A stretch of DNA of 64,000 nucleotides from Centroberyx gerrardi (taxonomy: Eukaryota > Chordata > Actinopteri > Beryciformes > Berycidae): positions 16,698,676 through 16,762,675 of the forward strand of contig NC_136016.1 in assembly GCF_048128805.1 (NCBI RefSeq), given 5' to 3'. Under the pieces are notes generated by a model. It did not search any database. It saw only the letters and a program-made list of their open reading frames with translations, and was not told where the DNA came from. A program made the position numbers and the translations under genes. Shown here piece by piece: positions 36,301 through 63,175 of the stretch (the first letter of the stretch is position 1; each line of letters starts with the position of its first letter).

Positions 36301-39300
36301 CCAGCAGAAGAGCAAGCTTTGAGAGGGAAAGCAAAGAGCTCAGTTAGCATCTGCTATTAGCTATGTATTGTTAATTTATTCTCCTCAAAAACACATCCTG
36401 TTAATCTATTACCCCTTTGTAACTGGCATTGACTTGCATCTTGTGCGTTTGGATTTTATCTAGACAGAGGTTAACCACAGAAAACTCCAGATGTACAGTA
36501 AAAGTATCCAACATGTGCTGAAGATGGATAGTAATCTGATCATCCAAATCAGGTCAGGAGGGGGTCAGAGATTAATTTAGCCACATTGATACCGACGTGT
36601 AAATGTAATATCATTTCAAATCCAAACACAACCAACATGCAAGCAGAAACAAACACTGAAATAAGTAGCATCTGCGGTGCACTTTGCTGTACGGCCTGAT
36701 TCTTGTATTTGTCTCCTTTACAATAAAAAATATTGGACTTGTGGAAGAAGAACAATAATGTACACATGCGGTTTCTGTCTTCCTTATCCAATAGTACTGA
36801 AATACATAAGACCAACTGATGCCTAGTGAATTATGCAGAATGCAGTATTACAGCCTCCATCCTGTGAGATTCTGGTTAAAAACACACAAGATGAATAATT
36901 TTGCATTAACTGCAAGAGAAAGTGATCAGCTGGCAATGCGTATTTGCATTTTGGAAGGGAAAGAGCAATCTGATTCTATGTAGATGCATTTTTACTGCCA
37001 GGTGCTACAGCAAAATACAGGTAGGTCACATCTGGATACTCTCTGGATACGAGGCACATTTTAATTCAAGATGTGAAGAGACTGTAATAACGGAGAACGG
37101 CACTCAGCTGAAGAATTAACCATTAATTATACATGGGTCCAAGAATAGTCCAATCAGTATTTGTGAGCATGAGCAGACTGTCTCAGTAGGAAAAGAGCGA
37201 TACGCACTTCCAAGTCTTTCTCTGGTGCTGGACAGTAATCAAGATAAATCCGTACAACAGCCTTCTGCTCCACAAAAATGTTTATTTACTAGACAAGACA
37301 AACAACGTTTCGACCTCAGTTGGTCATCAGGTGTGAGCAACTCTCTCCCAAAACCAGAGAAACTCGATTCTAATATGTTCTGCCAACATAAAGCCTGCAG
37401 CTGCTGCATTGACAGTTAATGGGAAGCAGACAGACAATTACTGGGAGAGTCTGTGAACCGATACAGTGTTTGTCTGAATTTTGATATCCAACTGGGCATT
37501 ACATCACAGCAGAGCTAACAGATACAAAACAGAATATATGTCCTTATTGCCAGAAAATCATCTTTTCCATTTTTGTCATTTTTTAAAGTCCCTATGAAAT
37601 GAACTTCCATTACTTTTACTTCCTGGAAAACAGAGTATCTTTAATGGTGACTTCATGCTACATTAGAAGGCATAAATAAAAATTACAACCAATAAAACGA
37701 TCACAGATTTTTGAACAATCCCGCCCCTCCACCCCTCCCATCAAATAAAACTGCATTTCTCTTCCTGACTGGTATTCCACTGATTTACACTTTTCAATGG
37801 AAAGTGTAAACCACACCAACTCCAAGTCAATGGGACCACAACACAACTTCCCACTCAAAATATAAAGTCAATAAATAATAAAGAGGTTATGGTCTCAGTA
37901 GCTAATGTCACTTCTTCTAATGTGTCTCCTTATGGTGATTTTCAAAATAATTGTGTCATTAATGGGATATAATGCATATAAAACAGGGTTGTTTTCCTAG
38001 GGATTGACAGCTCGCCTGTCCAGTGATCAACAGGTCGCTGATTACGGGCCAATAGCAGGCGGAGCTGCGGACAACCCTCCGCCTCGCTTTGGCTGCTCTG
38101 GCTCCAAAAAATGCAACATGGCGGTGATTGTAAACCCAATTTTTAGGCTTCAAAACGGCCCTTCAGAAACCTATGAGTGACATCACACTCACTACGTCCA
38201 TCTTGTTTTACAGTCTATGGTGTGTATAGTCACAAGTTGATGGTGATGGGGGGGTGGGGGGGTTCCCCTTTAACTTGCCTGTTGTCCACTATCCTAAAAG
38301 CCCAACAGGAGACTGTCTGTCTATGGATGTCCGGATGGATCCTCACCTCCTGAGGGCGCCTTGTCCGGCCAGCAGAACACTTTGTGGGGGTCCGCGGCGT
38401 CGTTCTTGTTGTCGGATAACATTTTGAAGCCTTTGGCTCGGAGGGCGCTGCGGAAGTTCCTCTTCCAGACGGACGGGTCGCCGTGAGCCCTGCCGCTTCC
38501 ACTCACCTCTGCCCAGGCCTATGGGGGAAAGACAGGACCAAGACTGTATCGGAGTATACAGTATGCAAGTATCTGAACGAACATGCATGACAGGTCGACT
38601 AAAGGAAACATGGCATATTTGTTTCTCAAATACAGGGGAGGTAATGTACAGAAGGACAAAGAAGAATCAAACACTGTAAAATATTTACACACACACACAC
38701 ACACACACACATCCAGAGAAACGAAACAGATTTGTTCTTTGCTGATTTTATTTGTTTCTCAAATACAAGGGCGTTAATGTACAGAAGGACAAAGAAGAAT
38801 CAAGAACTGTACAATATTTACACAAAGACTTCTTTTTTTCCTTTTTTTATGGAAAATGATATTGTTTCCAAAATAAGTCATAATATGAACAAACATCAAA
38901 ATGATAAAAATGAAATTACTATTTCCTCTTTAAATATTACTTATTTATACTCCTTCCTGTGTGGGAAATCGAGAGAGTTTATTTCCTTCTTTGCACCTGC
39001 ATGAGGGGCCTAGTGACGGGACTTTCAGTTTCCTTTTTCACTGTGTGAGAACACCATGAACACAAACTATCCATGTATAATGATTAAGCACTTTATTGCT
39101 TTGCCATTAGTAGCATTACATAGTATAATGCTGTAAGAGAAAATAACTACCATGTGTTTAATGATGACCCTGCATGACAGTAAATGTACCTTGAAGATGA
39201 GCACGTCGACGCTGGAGGAGTCCTGCCTCAGAGCGTGTTTCCACGGGATGGAGAACTCCGTGTGCTCCGGGTTCATCCAGGAAACCCCCGGGTATCTCCT

Positions 39301-39354
39301 GCTGTCGATCTGGGCCCGCAGCCAGGGGATGAGCAGGGGCTTTGAGTGAGACAT
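33387..39354 (-). CDS. irf3: Interferon regulatory factor 3
   Basis: IRF3 is the latent cytosolic factor that TBK1 phosphorylates downstream of RIG-I, STING or TLR signalling; it dimerises and induces type I interferon genes. Coding exons: 39354-39190, 38518-38347, 36316-36243, 36130-36073, 35890-35822, 35713-35468, 35185-35095, 34944-34655, 34087-33969, 33500-33387. All are in phase, 1398 nt, 465 aa, as expected for fish. The DNA-binding domain shows the five family tryptophans (11, 26, 38, 57, 73) and KRNFRSALRAKGF. A Pro/Gln-rich linker follows, then the IRF association domain (TQFRVSVYYRG, KECPSCSLFFCLGEKWPD). The tail keeps GGASSL (444-449), the counterpart of the human Ser385/386 site, and an ELQLS motif (453-457) of the pLxIS type. 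It ends soon after, without the longer mammalian serine cluster. Confidence 0.96.
34150..34573. mobile_element. hAT-like MITE in an irf3 intron
   Basis: On the minus strand the element begins CAGTGGTGGCAAGAGTACTA and continues with CTACTCAAGTAGAAGTACTG. The opposite end shows related TACTTGTACTTTTTTGAGTA words. This is the layout of a common fish MITE with CAGTGGTGG ends. The distal boundary is approximate. Confidence 0.55.
36317..38346. other. Second irf3 intron, 2.0 kb
   Basis: No exon is supported inside this intron. A piece at 37225-37345 (CAAACAACGTTTCGACCTCA, GGTCATCAGGTGTGAG) resembles a dispersed fish repeat. The rest shows nothing recognisable. Confidence 0.45.
38598..39004. repeat. 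Duplicated block, copies C and A, in irf3 intron 1
   Basis: Copy A (38711-39004) is nearly identical, by eye, to copy B at 40502-40808: both run from AGAGAAACGAAAC through TTGTTTCTCAAATACA, GTACAGAAGGACAAAGAA and CTTTGCACCTGCATGA. A partial copy C (38610-38700) sits in tandem with A and carries the same TTTGTTTCTCAAATACAGG segment. A CA repeat precedes A and B. Confidence 0.85.
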
Positions 39355-40092
39355 TCCTACAGGGTCAAAAAGATCAGAAAGAAACATCATCTGATCAATA
39401 TCAAGTAGATTCTGCTGCAGGTGCAATATGGACTTTAAAGTAAAACACCCATTCTTTCCCTTTTAGGCTCTTATCACCCTCACCACACCTCCATTTAATA
39501 TCAGCCATAGATCATCTGTCATAATTTATGGCTTTTGAATAGAACAAGGAATAGTCACGTGACGCTCAGCTCACACACAGATCGTCTTTTAAAAGAGCTG
39601 CAGAGCTGAACAAACAATATTCAGTTCACTCTAAATATTCAGCCAGTCGCAGTTTACAGTGATCAAGTCCTGTTGTGCCTTTTGATTCAAATGCTACACA
39701 TGTCGGGGGACTGAACATCTACACACCATCCAAACCAACCCGAACACAGGTTTTCAGCTGGAAACTTTTTTTGGAGTTTAGCTACTCTTTAAGAAAAATA
39801 GTCTTATTAATTTAGACTTTACTCCTTTACTGACTCTCCGATCCAGTGACTTGCAATGAGCGTAACAGTAAAAGTAGCAGAAAGTGCTGAAGACGGAGGT
39901 AAAATTGTTCAACCATGATATAGTATGTAGGCTGAATGTTTATGTTTTGCAAAGGCTGCTCAGAACGACACATTGTTGCATGCTGCAGGTCTGCTAGCAA
40001 GGAAACTATGAAATCGTGTCAATATTTTAATTCATTCAAAAGATTCAGACACTCTAGTTAGCTAACTATAATAAAAACAATATTTTTGCTAC

Positions 40093-40275
40093 CTGACGTT
40101 GACGAGGCTACGCCCAGCAGGTCCGTGTATGAGTCGAAGTGCGGTCGTTGTCAGTGTTAAAAGTCAGAAATATTATGCCAATTGAATGTACAAACTGAAG
40201 TTGTTTGACAAACTGTCATCGAGTCATCGCTGGGTAACTCCTTAAATAACAAAGAGCCAAACTGCTTCCTGCAGC
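40093..40275 (-). other. Non-coding first exon of irf3
   Basis: The coding exon begins two bases after an acceptor at 39357, so a leader exon must lie upstream. A GTAGCA donor at 40092 (minus strand) ends the best candidate, which reaches back to the promoter cluster near 40285. The start of transcription is not fixed. Confidence 0.5.
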
Positions 40276-40284
40276 AGCTGTCTT

Positions 40285-40328
40285 GGGAAACTCCGAGTCC
40301 CTAGTTTCGTTTTCCAGTTCTGACGTCA
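40285..40328 (-). promoter_or_regulatory. irf3 proximal promoter: CRE, ISRE and kappaB cluster
   Basis: Read in the direction of irf3: a perfect palindromic CRE/ATF site TGACGTCA (40328-40321), five bases, an ISRE GGAAAACGAAACT (40315-40303, core GAAAACGAAACT), eight bases, and a kappaB site whose plus strand is GGGAAACTCC (40294-40285), a full match to GGGRNWYYCC. The cluster lies just upstream of the presumed first exon. It would let IRF, NF-kappaB and ATF/AP-1 factors drive irf3, fitting the interferon inducibility reported for fish irf3. Site identity is from sequence; occupancy is inferred. Confidence 0.7.
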
Positions 40329-40355
40329 TCTGCAACTTTCAAGTCCACTAGGTGG

Positions 40356-40501
<146 letters not shown>

Positions 40502-40808
40502 AATCTAGAGAAACGAAACGCATTTGTTCTTTGCTGATTTTATTTGTTTCTCAAATACAGGGGAGTTAATGTACAGAAGGACAAAGAATTTCGTCAAGAA
40601 CTGTACAATATTTACACAAAGACTTTCTTTTTTTCCTTTTTTTTATGGAAAATTAGATCGTTTCCAAAATAAGTCATAGTATGCACAAACATCAAAATGA
40701 TAAAAATGAAATGACTATTTCCTCTTTAAATATTACTTATTTATACTCCTTCTTCCCATATGGGAAATGGATAGTTTATTTACTTCTTTTTCTTTGCACC
40801 TGCATGAT
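40502..40808. repeat. Duplicated block, copy B, upstream of irf3
   Basis: This is the partner of copy A in irf3 intron 1. On the minus strand it contains an AATAAA (plus TTTATT at 40538-40543), so it could be the distal 3' UTR of prr12. Confidence 0.8.
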
Positions 40809-41747
40809 TTTGATGATTGAACTGAAGCACAACAATGTTAAGTTTCAAATATACTTTCCCATTCTCTTCTTTTTACACCCATACTGTATTTGATACTATA
40901 TTTCTGTCTTGACTTTTGCTCTTTTGTATAGAGGGGAAGACAAGTTGGATATGTGGGTTACGATTGTATATTTAACCTGTGGAAAATAAAAAGTATTTAA
41001 AATGTTAGGGCAGCAACCCAGCGCTTGTGAGAGTTTAAGTTAAAAACCTCCTCATATAAATAATAAAAATGTGTTTATATATTATCACATAGCTAACTGG
41101 TGCTGCCCCTCACGTAGCACAGAATGAGGGAGAGCGTTAATTAACACATTTCATGTTTCTTTCCGTGGACGCGTCCATGTTCACACTGCTCACGGCACAC
41201 TCTACACGCAGTTTTAAAAAGCATTCTCACCCTCTTCCACTCTTTTCAAAAGCCAACAGCGGATGTTAGTCTTTTCAAAAAAATAATTTATGTAAAAACT
41301 AAGCAGTAATAGTTTCTCTTTGAACTATTGTCTTCTTGACACACAGTTACATGATGTCAGTGGCTCCTCTGTGACTTGGCGCGGCTCGGCTCCTCTTCTG
41401 ACCTCCACCCTCATGTCTCTTCCTTTCAGAAATGGTCAATTCCCTCTTGACCGGCCGCGAGTGACCCCCTCGATCCAGTGGGGTCCCCCTTCTCACAAAG
41501 TAAGACGTTTCTTTATCATAGTCATTGAGCAACAACAACAGGAAAAAAAAAAAAAGAGGTCAGTGTCTAAGGTCACATGAATAGACTCCTTGTGTTCCTT
41601 GAGGGCCTTGCAAATTCTTCCTCAGATAAAAAGACTTGAAGAGGGTTGGGGGCTGTACAGCAGGGTCCGTCTCTTCCTGTGTTCGGTTTTTTTGAGTCCT
41701 CTTGCTTTGTTTCACTCCCTCTCTCTCTCTCTCTATCAGCGGTCGAC
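40809..41747. other. 3' flank and presumed 3' UTR of prr12
   Basis: No coding exon is supported. It follows the prr12 stop codon on the minus strand and probably holds its 3' UTR. A plus-strand run near 40980 (GGAAAATAAAAAGTATTTAA) resembles the 3' end of a LINE. Confidence 0.4.
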
Positions 41748-56456
<14,709 letters not shown>

Positions 56457-57360
56457 TTATGTGATGTGTGTATAACGAGGACGAAAGCAACGAGCAGTCG
56501 CAACAGATTAGGGAAAAAATCCCGTCTTCCCCGTTCTCGGTTTTAGGCTATTTTCCCCGGTTTCATAAGCAAGTCCTCAGGAGTGGAAAACAGCATATTG
56601 AAAGAGAAATGGAGGGGAGGAGGAGAAAGCTGGATGAAAAAAGAGGGGGGTCTACGGGGTTATAATCCAACCACCTCCAAAAAAATCAGTCTTTCTCCTT
56701 TTCCTACTCTTTCCCCATCTATCATTTCCACGAATGCAGATTTACTCCAAAATCATGCACGGTCATGATGAAGATGCCACGGATTTGGCCGGTGATGGGT
56801 GAATTGCTGATAAACATTTGATTTGAATGCGTCCTTTTCACCGTCTCTCCTCCCCTTTCTTTAGGCTAGTTTTGCTACACTGCTAGCACTAGAAAGATTG
56901 CAATCGATAGGCCACGTTGGTAGCAATCATTCCCCATAGATGAGCAAAGAAATCCCCAATATCATGATTATTTTTTTTTTACATGCAAATCGTTCCCACC
57001 CCCCTCCAGAATTGTTGGCTAGCAGATGCTAGCTGTCCGTAACGACGCATCAAAATAAAACAGGGCTGCTATTATTTTCCTAAATGCTCGCTCCCCATAT
57101 TTCTTCTCCTTTTAGCCATTCAGTAAAAGCAACGACGAGTTTGCCCAGAGCTGAGAAAATACGGTCACGGTGCAAAAACCGAACGAGGAAGCGTAAAGAA
57201 AGCAGGCCGCGTTTTTATATTTTTAGTCATTTTCCTCTGAAGACGCCATTTTTGAAGGCGGCTGGTCGCTCTCCGTCATCCCTCTCCCTCTCTCTCTCAC
57301 CGCTGAGACTCACTCACTGTCTGCGGTGACCTCCATTCACCGGCCCTCAGTCTGCCGCTC
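56457..57360 (-). promoter_or_regulatory. 5' UTR and candidate promoter of prr12
   Basis: This is the region upstream of the prr12 start codon, which has no nearby acceptor and so is probably in the first exon. A YY1-like AAAATGGCGTCT occurs on the minus strand near 57240-57251, a motif often placed close to the start of transcription in TATA-less genes. The transcription start is not determined. Confidence 0.35.
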
Positions 57361-59862
57361 AGTCCTGTAGGCTGTAGGTTAGGAAGTTATAACCGTATTA
57401 TTATGCTATTACTAATTTAGACTACATTTTACAAGAACAAAATATTCAACTGTCAGTTCCAACCGACCAATGCGATTGGTCGAGACGCATTCTACCAACT
57501 GCCAAAATCTATTATTCGAAATAACAGGCAGATTTATACACTCTTGGGAGGCCTATTGTGGGTGAACCAAACGGGGGGTACATTTTCAAATCACATCCAA
57601 ATTTTGTAGCCTATTTGAGAAACTGCCCTTTCCTACTTTCACCAGATTCTTCATTAAATAAAATTATATTCAATTGGGAAATGCAAGTTTGGGGCTACAG
57701 TATTTTATTCACTATAATTACAATTGTCCAAAACAGTAGATTCTTGAAACGGCCAGATTTGTATTATGTGGACACTACTAGGCCTAATTTTATTATTTGG
57801 ACAACCTGTCTGCCAGACCCCACATGCATTTGAATTCAACGCCAGCAGATGGCACACTCAATTTCATGGTCATATAAAAGGAGGGATCACTGAGGAAAAA
57901 AAAAAGAAAGAAAAGATTTCGCTGTTATATTTATTTATGGTGTTTTGGCGTTGGGCCTGGCCACGGTTTTTGGGAAACTTCTTGGCTTGAAGATCACATC
58001 AACCTGTTATGTCTATATATCTCCAATTTACACACAGCAGCATTTACAGATATGGTATTTATTGCATTAGAAATGTCGTCTTGTTAAAAAAAAAAAGGCG
58101 AAAGCATTTGGACTAGTTACAGGATGTAAACATGACTCTTTGATTATACGAAGTATTAATGCACATAGGTAGGCTGGTATTTGTACAGAAATTGGCTTTC
58201 AGCATTGTGTTGGGTATATGGTCGGTTGTTGCCCTCTAGTGGTGAAAGTAGGGAATGGCTAAAATCTTAATTTACCAATGACTACAGTATTATTATATTC
58301 AATTACCATTTTAACATATTTATGCTGATGTATTCAAATAAGTTGTATTAATTGTAACATTTAGAGCTATGGCCAAAATCTACATCTTCATTCAAAAATT
58401 CCACAAACCTCAGGTCAACCTTAGATGATGTTAATAAAATTATTTTTTGCTGCAAAATAATGGGGCACAGATTGCCACATGAAAAAGAGGTGTGTTATAG
58501 GGAAATTATCCTCCTACTTTTAGGCCCCAACACATCTCCCTAAATTTTAAGAATTAGTCTTGTCTTACATGGTCTCTTGGGAATATCTCACTGTTGGATG
58601 GGATTCATGTCAACCAGAAAAGAGTAGCCCAGGACAAATTATAGGACATCTTCTCACCTCCGTAGGTATCTAGTCATAAATGTTGATGTTGATTAATTGA
58701 TTACATATGATGTTTTCCCTTATTTTGTGTTCTTTGCTTTTTGAGCGTCTTTCATATTGTCTCTTTTTAAATATCCATAGTATTTCCATTACTTTACTTC
58801 ATCAACATGGTCAGTATTCAGTTTGAGAAGCAAGCTGTACCTGTAAAACTAGCGTGTCATAACAGAGTTATTTTAACTTTATGTGTCTGCAGGGAAAACA
58901 GCAAAATAGTGTTTGGTCAGCCTTGTCCATTAACAAAAACAATGGTGGTTTGTCACCCGGTGCTGTAAATGTATTTCTCAAATGTGTGTTGTATTTATGC
59001 TGTCAGGTCAGTGTGAGCTGGATGTCAGACATAAGAAACCAATGTGTCCCAAATGAGATTAACCTTAGAATTGCTACCTTCCTTCGCTTTCAAAAAAATC
59101 TTAAAAAGCCACAAAATTCAGGTTTAGTTTCAGGTTATTAGTTGCATCAATTCTAATGGCATGTTAAATCACGTGTTAATTCAACGTTTTATCAGTTAAC
59201 CAAGAGCTACAACTCTGCACTCAACCTTTTAAGCCAACAAAACACTGTTAAACAAAAACAAGCTCCCCAATCTCTATTCAGGAAAAACTACTGTGGCAGC
59301 TCCCCTGTAGTGAGTATTTTAGATGCATTATCACGTCTTTGTAATGCATACCGGGTGACTCAAAAGGTCATCTGCATATTCATGAGAGACAGTAAGACAA
59401 AGGACAGGAATTAAAGAATTTGAAGAATACCTTTAATTACGTAGGATGCTGTACATGGATGGGACAGAATATCAGAGGGAAAGGGAAGTCCAGAGAAAGG
59501 AGTGAGGGTGAAAGGGTGAAACAGGACTTCAGCCATGGCTGTTGTGTCATCAGTCATTACTTAAACATCCTGCAAAAAGTAGGAAAGTAGGAAAGTCAGA
59601 CTGGAAACGAGATCAAACTTAAGTTTCCCGAGCGATCCTGTTGCATATGTTTCAGTCTTTCATATATTCTCCTTGATGTCTCCCTCTTGCCAGCTTATAT
59701 GCTCTCACTCTCATACCTCCCCCCTCTCTCTCTTCCTCTCTCCCTTCCTCCCCCTCTCCCTCCCTCCCCTTTCCTCCCATCTCCATAATCAAGCGTTCTC
59801 CCACTTGACTGTAGCTCTTGCAGCGGCAGACTTCCACAAACTCCAGCTTTCTTTCTGTCAAA
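57361..59862. other. Intergenic between prr12 and the COX17-like gene
   Basis: No exon, transposon end or RNA gene could be recognised. A pyrimidine-rich tract at 59715-59775 lies about 90-150 bp upstream of the COX17-like start codon and may belong to its promoter or leader. Confidence 0.4.
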
Positions 59863-61223
59863 ATGCCAGACTCTGATGCAGCTATGCCAGCACCTTGCCA
59901 GGTCATCAAAGAGGATGTGGACAAATGGTGAGTTCAGACAGGTACAATGTAAAACTATAGATGTTGAAAATGGTATTTATCCTAGTGTGTGTGTATTCAA
60001 AGTCCTGAATGGAATCGTTTAATTTGCTGCAGCCAAGTTATGCGTAACAATCCCTGGTGAGCGTTGGTGCCACATGCCTCTTTCCCTGAATGTCTTTGTA
60101 TAATTGAGTTCCTTTGAAGAGGATTCATGCGCTGTGTGTTTGGGCTGCAGCTAAAGAGCGGATCACTTCCCATCCAACTCCACATGACCGAAAATGCTTT
60201 TGCTATTCCCAGTCACAACTCGTCGACTTCTATGCGTGACATCCAATTTATTCACATTAACTTGTCATCTGGGCTCGACTTGTTAAGAGAGTCTGTGGGG
60301 AGATCATTAGCTCTAATGAGGGTTAGTGGAGAATACATGTTCACGACTTTCAGAAAATCCACTTTACAACGCAGGGACCAAGTGGAATGGCATTTACAGG
60401 TGGCCCTTATAGTAACATATATGTCCTGTGTGGCATAAATAGACCTGAGGTTTAAAATAGGCAGAGACTTGGCACATTCCAGGCAGTTGGGTCGTGTTAC
60501 GTGCGCTTTTGCAGAAGTGGACATTTGGTGTACGTCCACGTGCAGCAGTGATTACTGTGAGTGCAGTTGCTACACAGATTACCCACTGCTGCATCTCGTA
60601 CATCGCTTAATACACAAGCAGTCGTTGTGATGGTTTAAACTGAAATAAACTCTTTTCATGCTGGACTGCAGTAATCCCTTTCATGCATGTGTAGATTAAG
60701 TTTAGAGACATCATTCCATGTGTCACCCACACAAATTCAAGTGCCACAACTTCTCGAATGTTGGTGATTTACTGTTTATGTCTCTACAGTTATATCATAA
60801 CTTGCACTGAAATCCTCTTATGTCCCTTAAGCACTTCAATGAAGAGTGACAACTGTATTTAGCTGCAGTGTGTATGTAGCTGTGTGTGTCTAGTGAACTA
60901 CCTCACTCCAGCAGTCTCATCAGCAATGTTATACAGTTTTTAGTATCGCTTTTGGTGCTGTATGTGCACGTGGTAATTTTTTGTCATTTGTTTTGTGTTC
61001 TTTGCTATGTATTTTGTGTGTTATATGTTATGTGAACCCTGTCTGCAAACTGACCTCACAGGATAATAAAGAACTGATTGACTGCATGTGTAGAGATGTG
61101 GTTAGTGTGTGGATTGTAAATCTGGTTTTGTGTTTCAGTGTCAGAGAGAAAGGAGAAGAGAACTGTAAGGATCTGATAGACGCCTTCCAGGCCTGTATAA
61201 AGACCCTGTCCGAGGGATCCTGA
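59863..61223 (+). CDS. Small twin-CX9C protein, COX17-like
   Basis: Two coding exons, 59863-59927 and 61139-61223, joined through a split cysteine codon, give a 49-residue protein. It has C12-X9-C22 and C31-X9-C41, the twin CX9C pattern of intermembrane-space proteins oxidised by MIA40 into a helical hairpin. The stretch C-VREKGEEN-C-KDLIDAFQA-C closely follows the COX17 core (EKGEE, C, LI-A, C, then hydrophobic). COX17 hands copper to the cytochrome c oxidase assembly factors SCO1 and COX11 through a Cys-Cys pair just before the first CX9C. Here that position reads Ala-Pro-Cys, so the copper site is missing. At 49 residues it is shorter than COX17 (about 63). It could be a divergent functional paralogue or a degenerating copy. 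Gene structure is supported by GTGAGT and TTTCAG junctions and an AATAAA downstream. Confidence 0.65.
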
Positions 61224-61886
61224 ATTGTGAGAAAATGGATCTTAAGAGAGTGTATGTTCACATTATTGATTATCATTCATATTTGTTGATTTCTTTCAGA
61301 ATACCACGTGAAAATCCATCCTAAAATAGAATTCATGCATTTCCTGTGACCTCACACAGATCAATCAATGTTTGAATCTTTCTAAGCTAGAAAACAGACA
61401 ACCAAGGTTCTCATCGGTGATGTCATAAAGAGACAAACTTGAAGCCGCTCCATTTAGAACAAATTAGAGACTGACTGGACACTAAAAACTGTCCAAAACC
61501 ATAAGATTTCTGTTTTAGGCTGGATTTCCCTTCCCTTTAATCCAAATGTTCTTACTGTATTTTGCATGCATTTTAAAGATTTTAAATCACATATTATGCG
61601 TAAACTATTGCAATCGCATAACTTTTCCCATCTTTGGTTTTCCTATCACAGCTTCACTTCCTCAAGGTCCTCCACCTTCCCAGCATTCCCCTCCTTGCAC
61701 ATTTCACTGGACTGAACCATCTGAAAAACTGGAGAAGGGGTGATGACAGCTATAGATATGCATTCTTTGAACCTGAAATGTTAGTTGTTTTTTTTCATCA
61801 ATGTTAGATCATAATGTGCTGTAACAGACACCTGATTATGAATGTACTGTAAATTATCTATGCACAGAAAAATATACATATTTTAC

Positions 61887-61892
61887 AATAAA
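61887..61892 (+). terminator. Polyadenylation signal of the COX17-like gene
   Basis: AATAAA about 660 nt downstream of the stop codon on the same strand. Confidence 0.45.
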
Positions 61893-62107
61893 GGCAAAGT
61901 TTGTACAGTTACTGTATTCCCTTCATCCCTTGCCCTGCAACTGACAAACTGACTTACATGTACAAACGTAAATATGCCTCTCTGTAATTCAATTTACAGT
62001 GCAAGGGGCATTTGTTTCCTTGTATGTGTTGATGACATATGTTTGACAATCAGTTAAGATAAGTAATTATTATGATTGTTTATTGACAGACAAAATTATA
62101 TAAGAAA

Positions 62108-62656
62108 CAGGGTTGGGACCATCCACAAATTGAATTGAGAATGCATGGTAAATTTCAATTCAGTTCCTGAAGTTGGAATCTGAATTAGAATGTCACCCAG
62201 CTCTAAGGAAACAGAATTGGAATAGAATTGGAATGACAGGAAACAGAATTGAATGCCATGAAATTCCATAAAATTCCACTTCTAAGAGAGTTTGTCTCAA
62301 CTTGCTAAACATTCTAAATCAAACATTATGAATCAAATAAAAGACAGTTAAACAAATCAAATATGTATGGATTATGATTACATGTTATGCATCAAATACC
62401 ACCTGAAAGGTACCTTTAACATTTTATGATATTCTGTATTGATAATATATAACACTACATGTAATATCAGATATGTGGAAAGAGAAAACAAAAAAACATG
62501 GAATTTCATAGAATTTCACGGAATTAAATCCAACTTCCTGAAATTCCAATACAATTCCAATTCTGTTTCCTGTAAGGTTTTTTTTTCCAATTCCAATTCC
62601 AATTCCTCAGCTGAAATGGAATTGATGAGTTTATTCTTGAATTGACCCCAGCCCTG
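62108..62656. mobile_element. hAT-type MITE with 8-bp target duplication
   Basis: The ends are CAGGGTTGGG on the left and the inverse of CAGGGCTGGG on the right. Inside, both arms are rich in GAATT/AATTC words that pair with each other (GGAAACAGAATTGGAAT against ATTCCAATTCTGTTTCC). Flanks ATAAGAAA (62100-62107) and ATCAGAAA (62657-62664) form an eight-base target duplication with one mismatch, the hAT signature. It has no transposase. Confidence 0.8.
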
Positions 62657-62964
62657 ATCAGAAATGTTGGTTACTGTCTTTTATAATGTTTAAATGCTAT
62701 GGTTATTTGGAACTCTCCATGGTGCTGATCGGCCAGGTGCCAATACAGAGTTTTTACTCCTAGAAGAAATAAAAAGAACTTGTTAATCTCTATTTAACCC
62801 TCGCATTAGTACCTGCACATAGGCCTCTAATGTCACTTTTCCAGAGCTCTGATAATGGGCGTCTCCTCCTTTGTTATGCTGGAGATTATGGGAAGGATAG
62901 GAGGAGGGGCCTGGAAAAATGTTGTTCTCACCAGGGATTGGAGATGGTAGGAGCCAAAGGGATT

Positions 62965-63175
62965 TCTTTGTAATAATATAATAATAATAATGAACTTAAT
63001 TTGTATTGCCCTTTTCAAAAAGCTGAGTTTGCAAAGTGCTTTACATAAAAAATTAAACAATAAAAACAATACAAACGGTAAGCAATGCAAGAACCAAAGC
63101 TGTTTACAAAGTGCTTTACAGAAATATTAAATAATAAAACATAGACACAATAAAACTGTAAAAAAAAAAAAAAAA
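62965..63175. repeat. Interspersed repeat with AAAGTGCTTTACA motifs
   Basis: AAGTGCTTTACA occurs twice, about 70 bp apart, next to TTTGTATTGCCCTTTTC and an A-rich end at 63160-63175. This matches a common dispersed fish repeat type. The family is not assigned. Confidence 0.45.
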
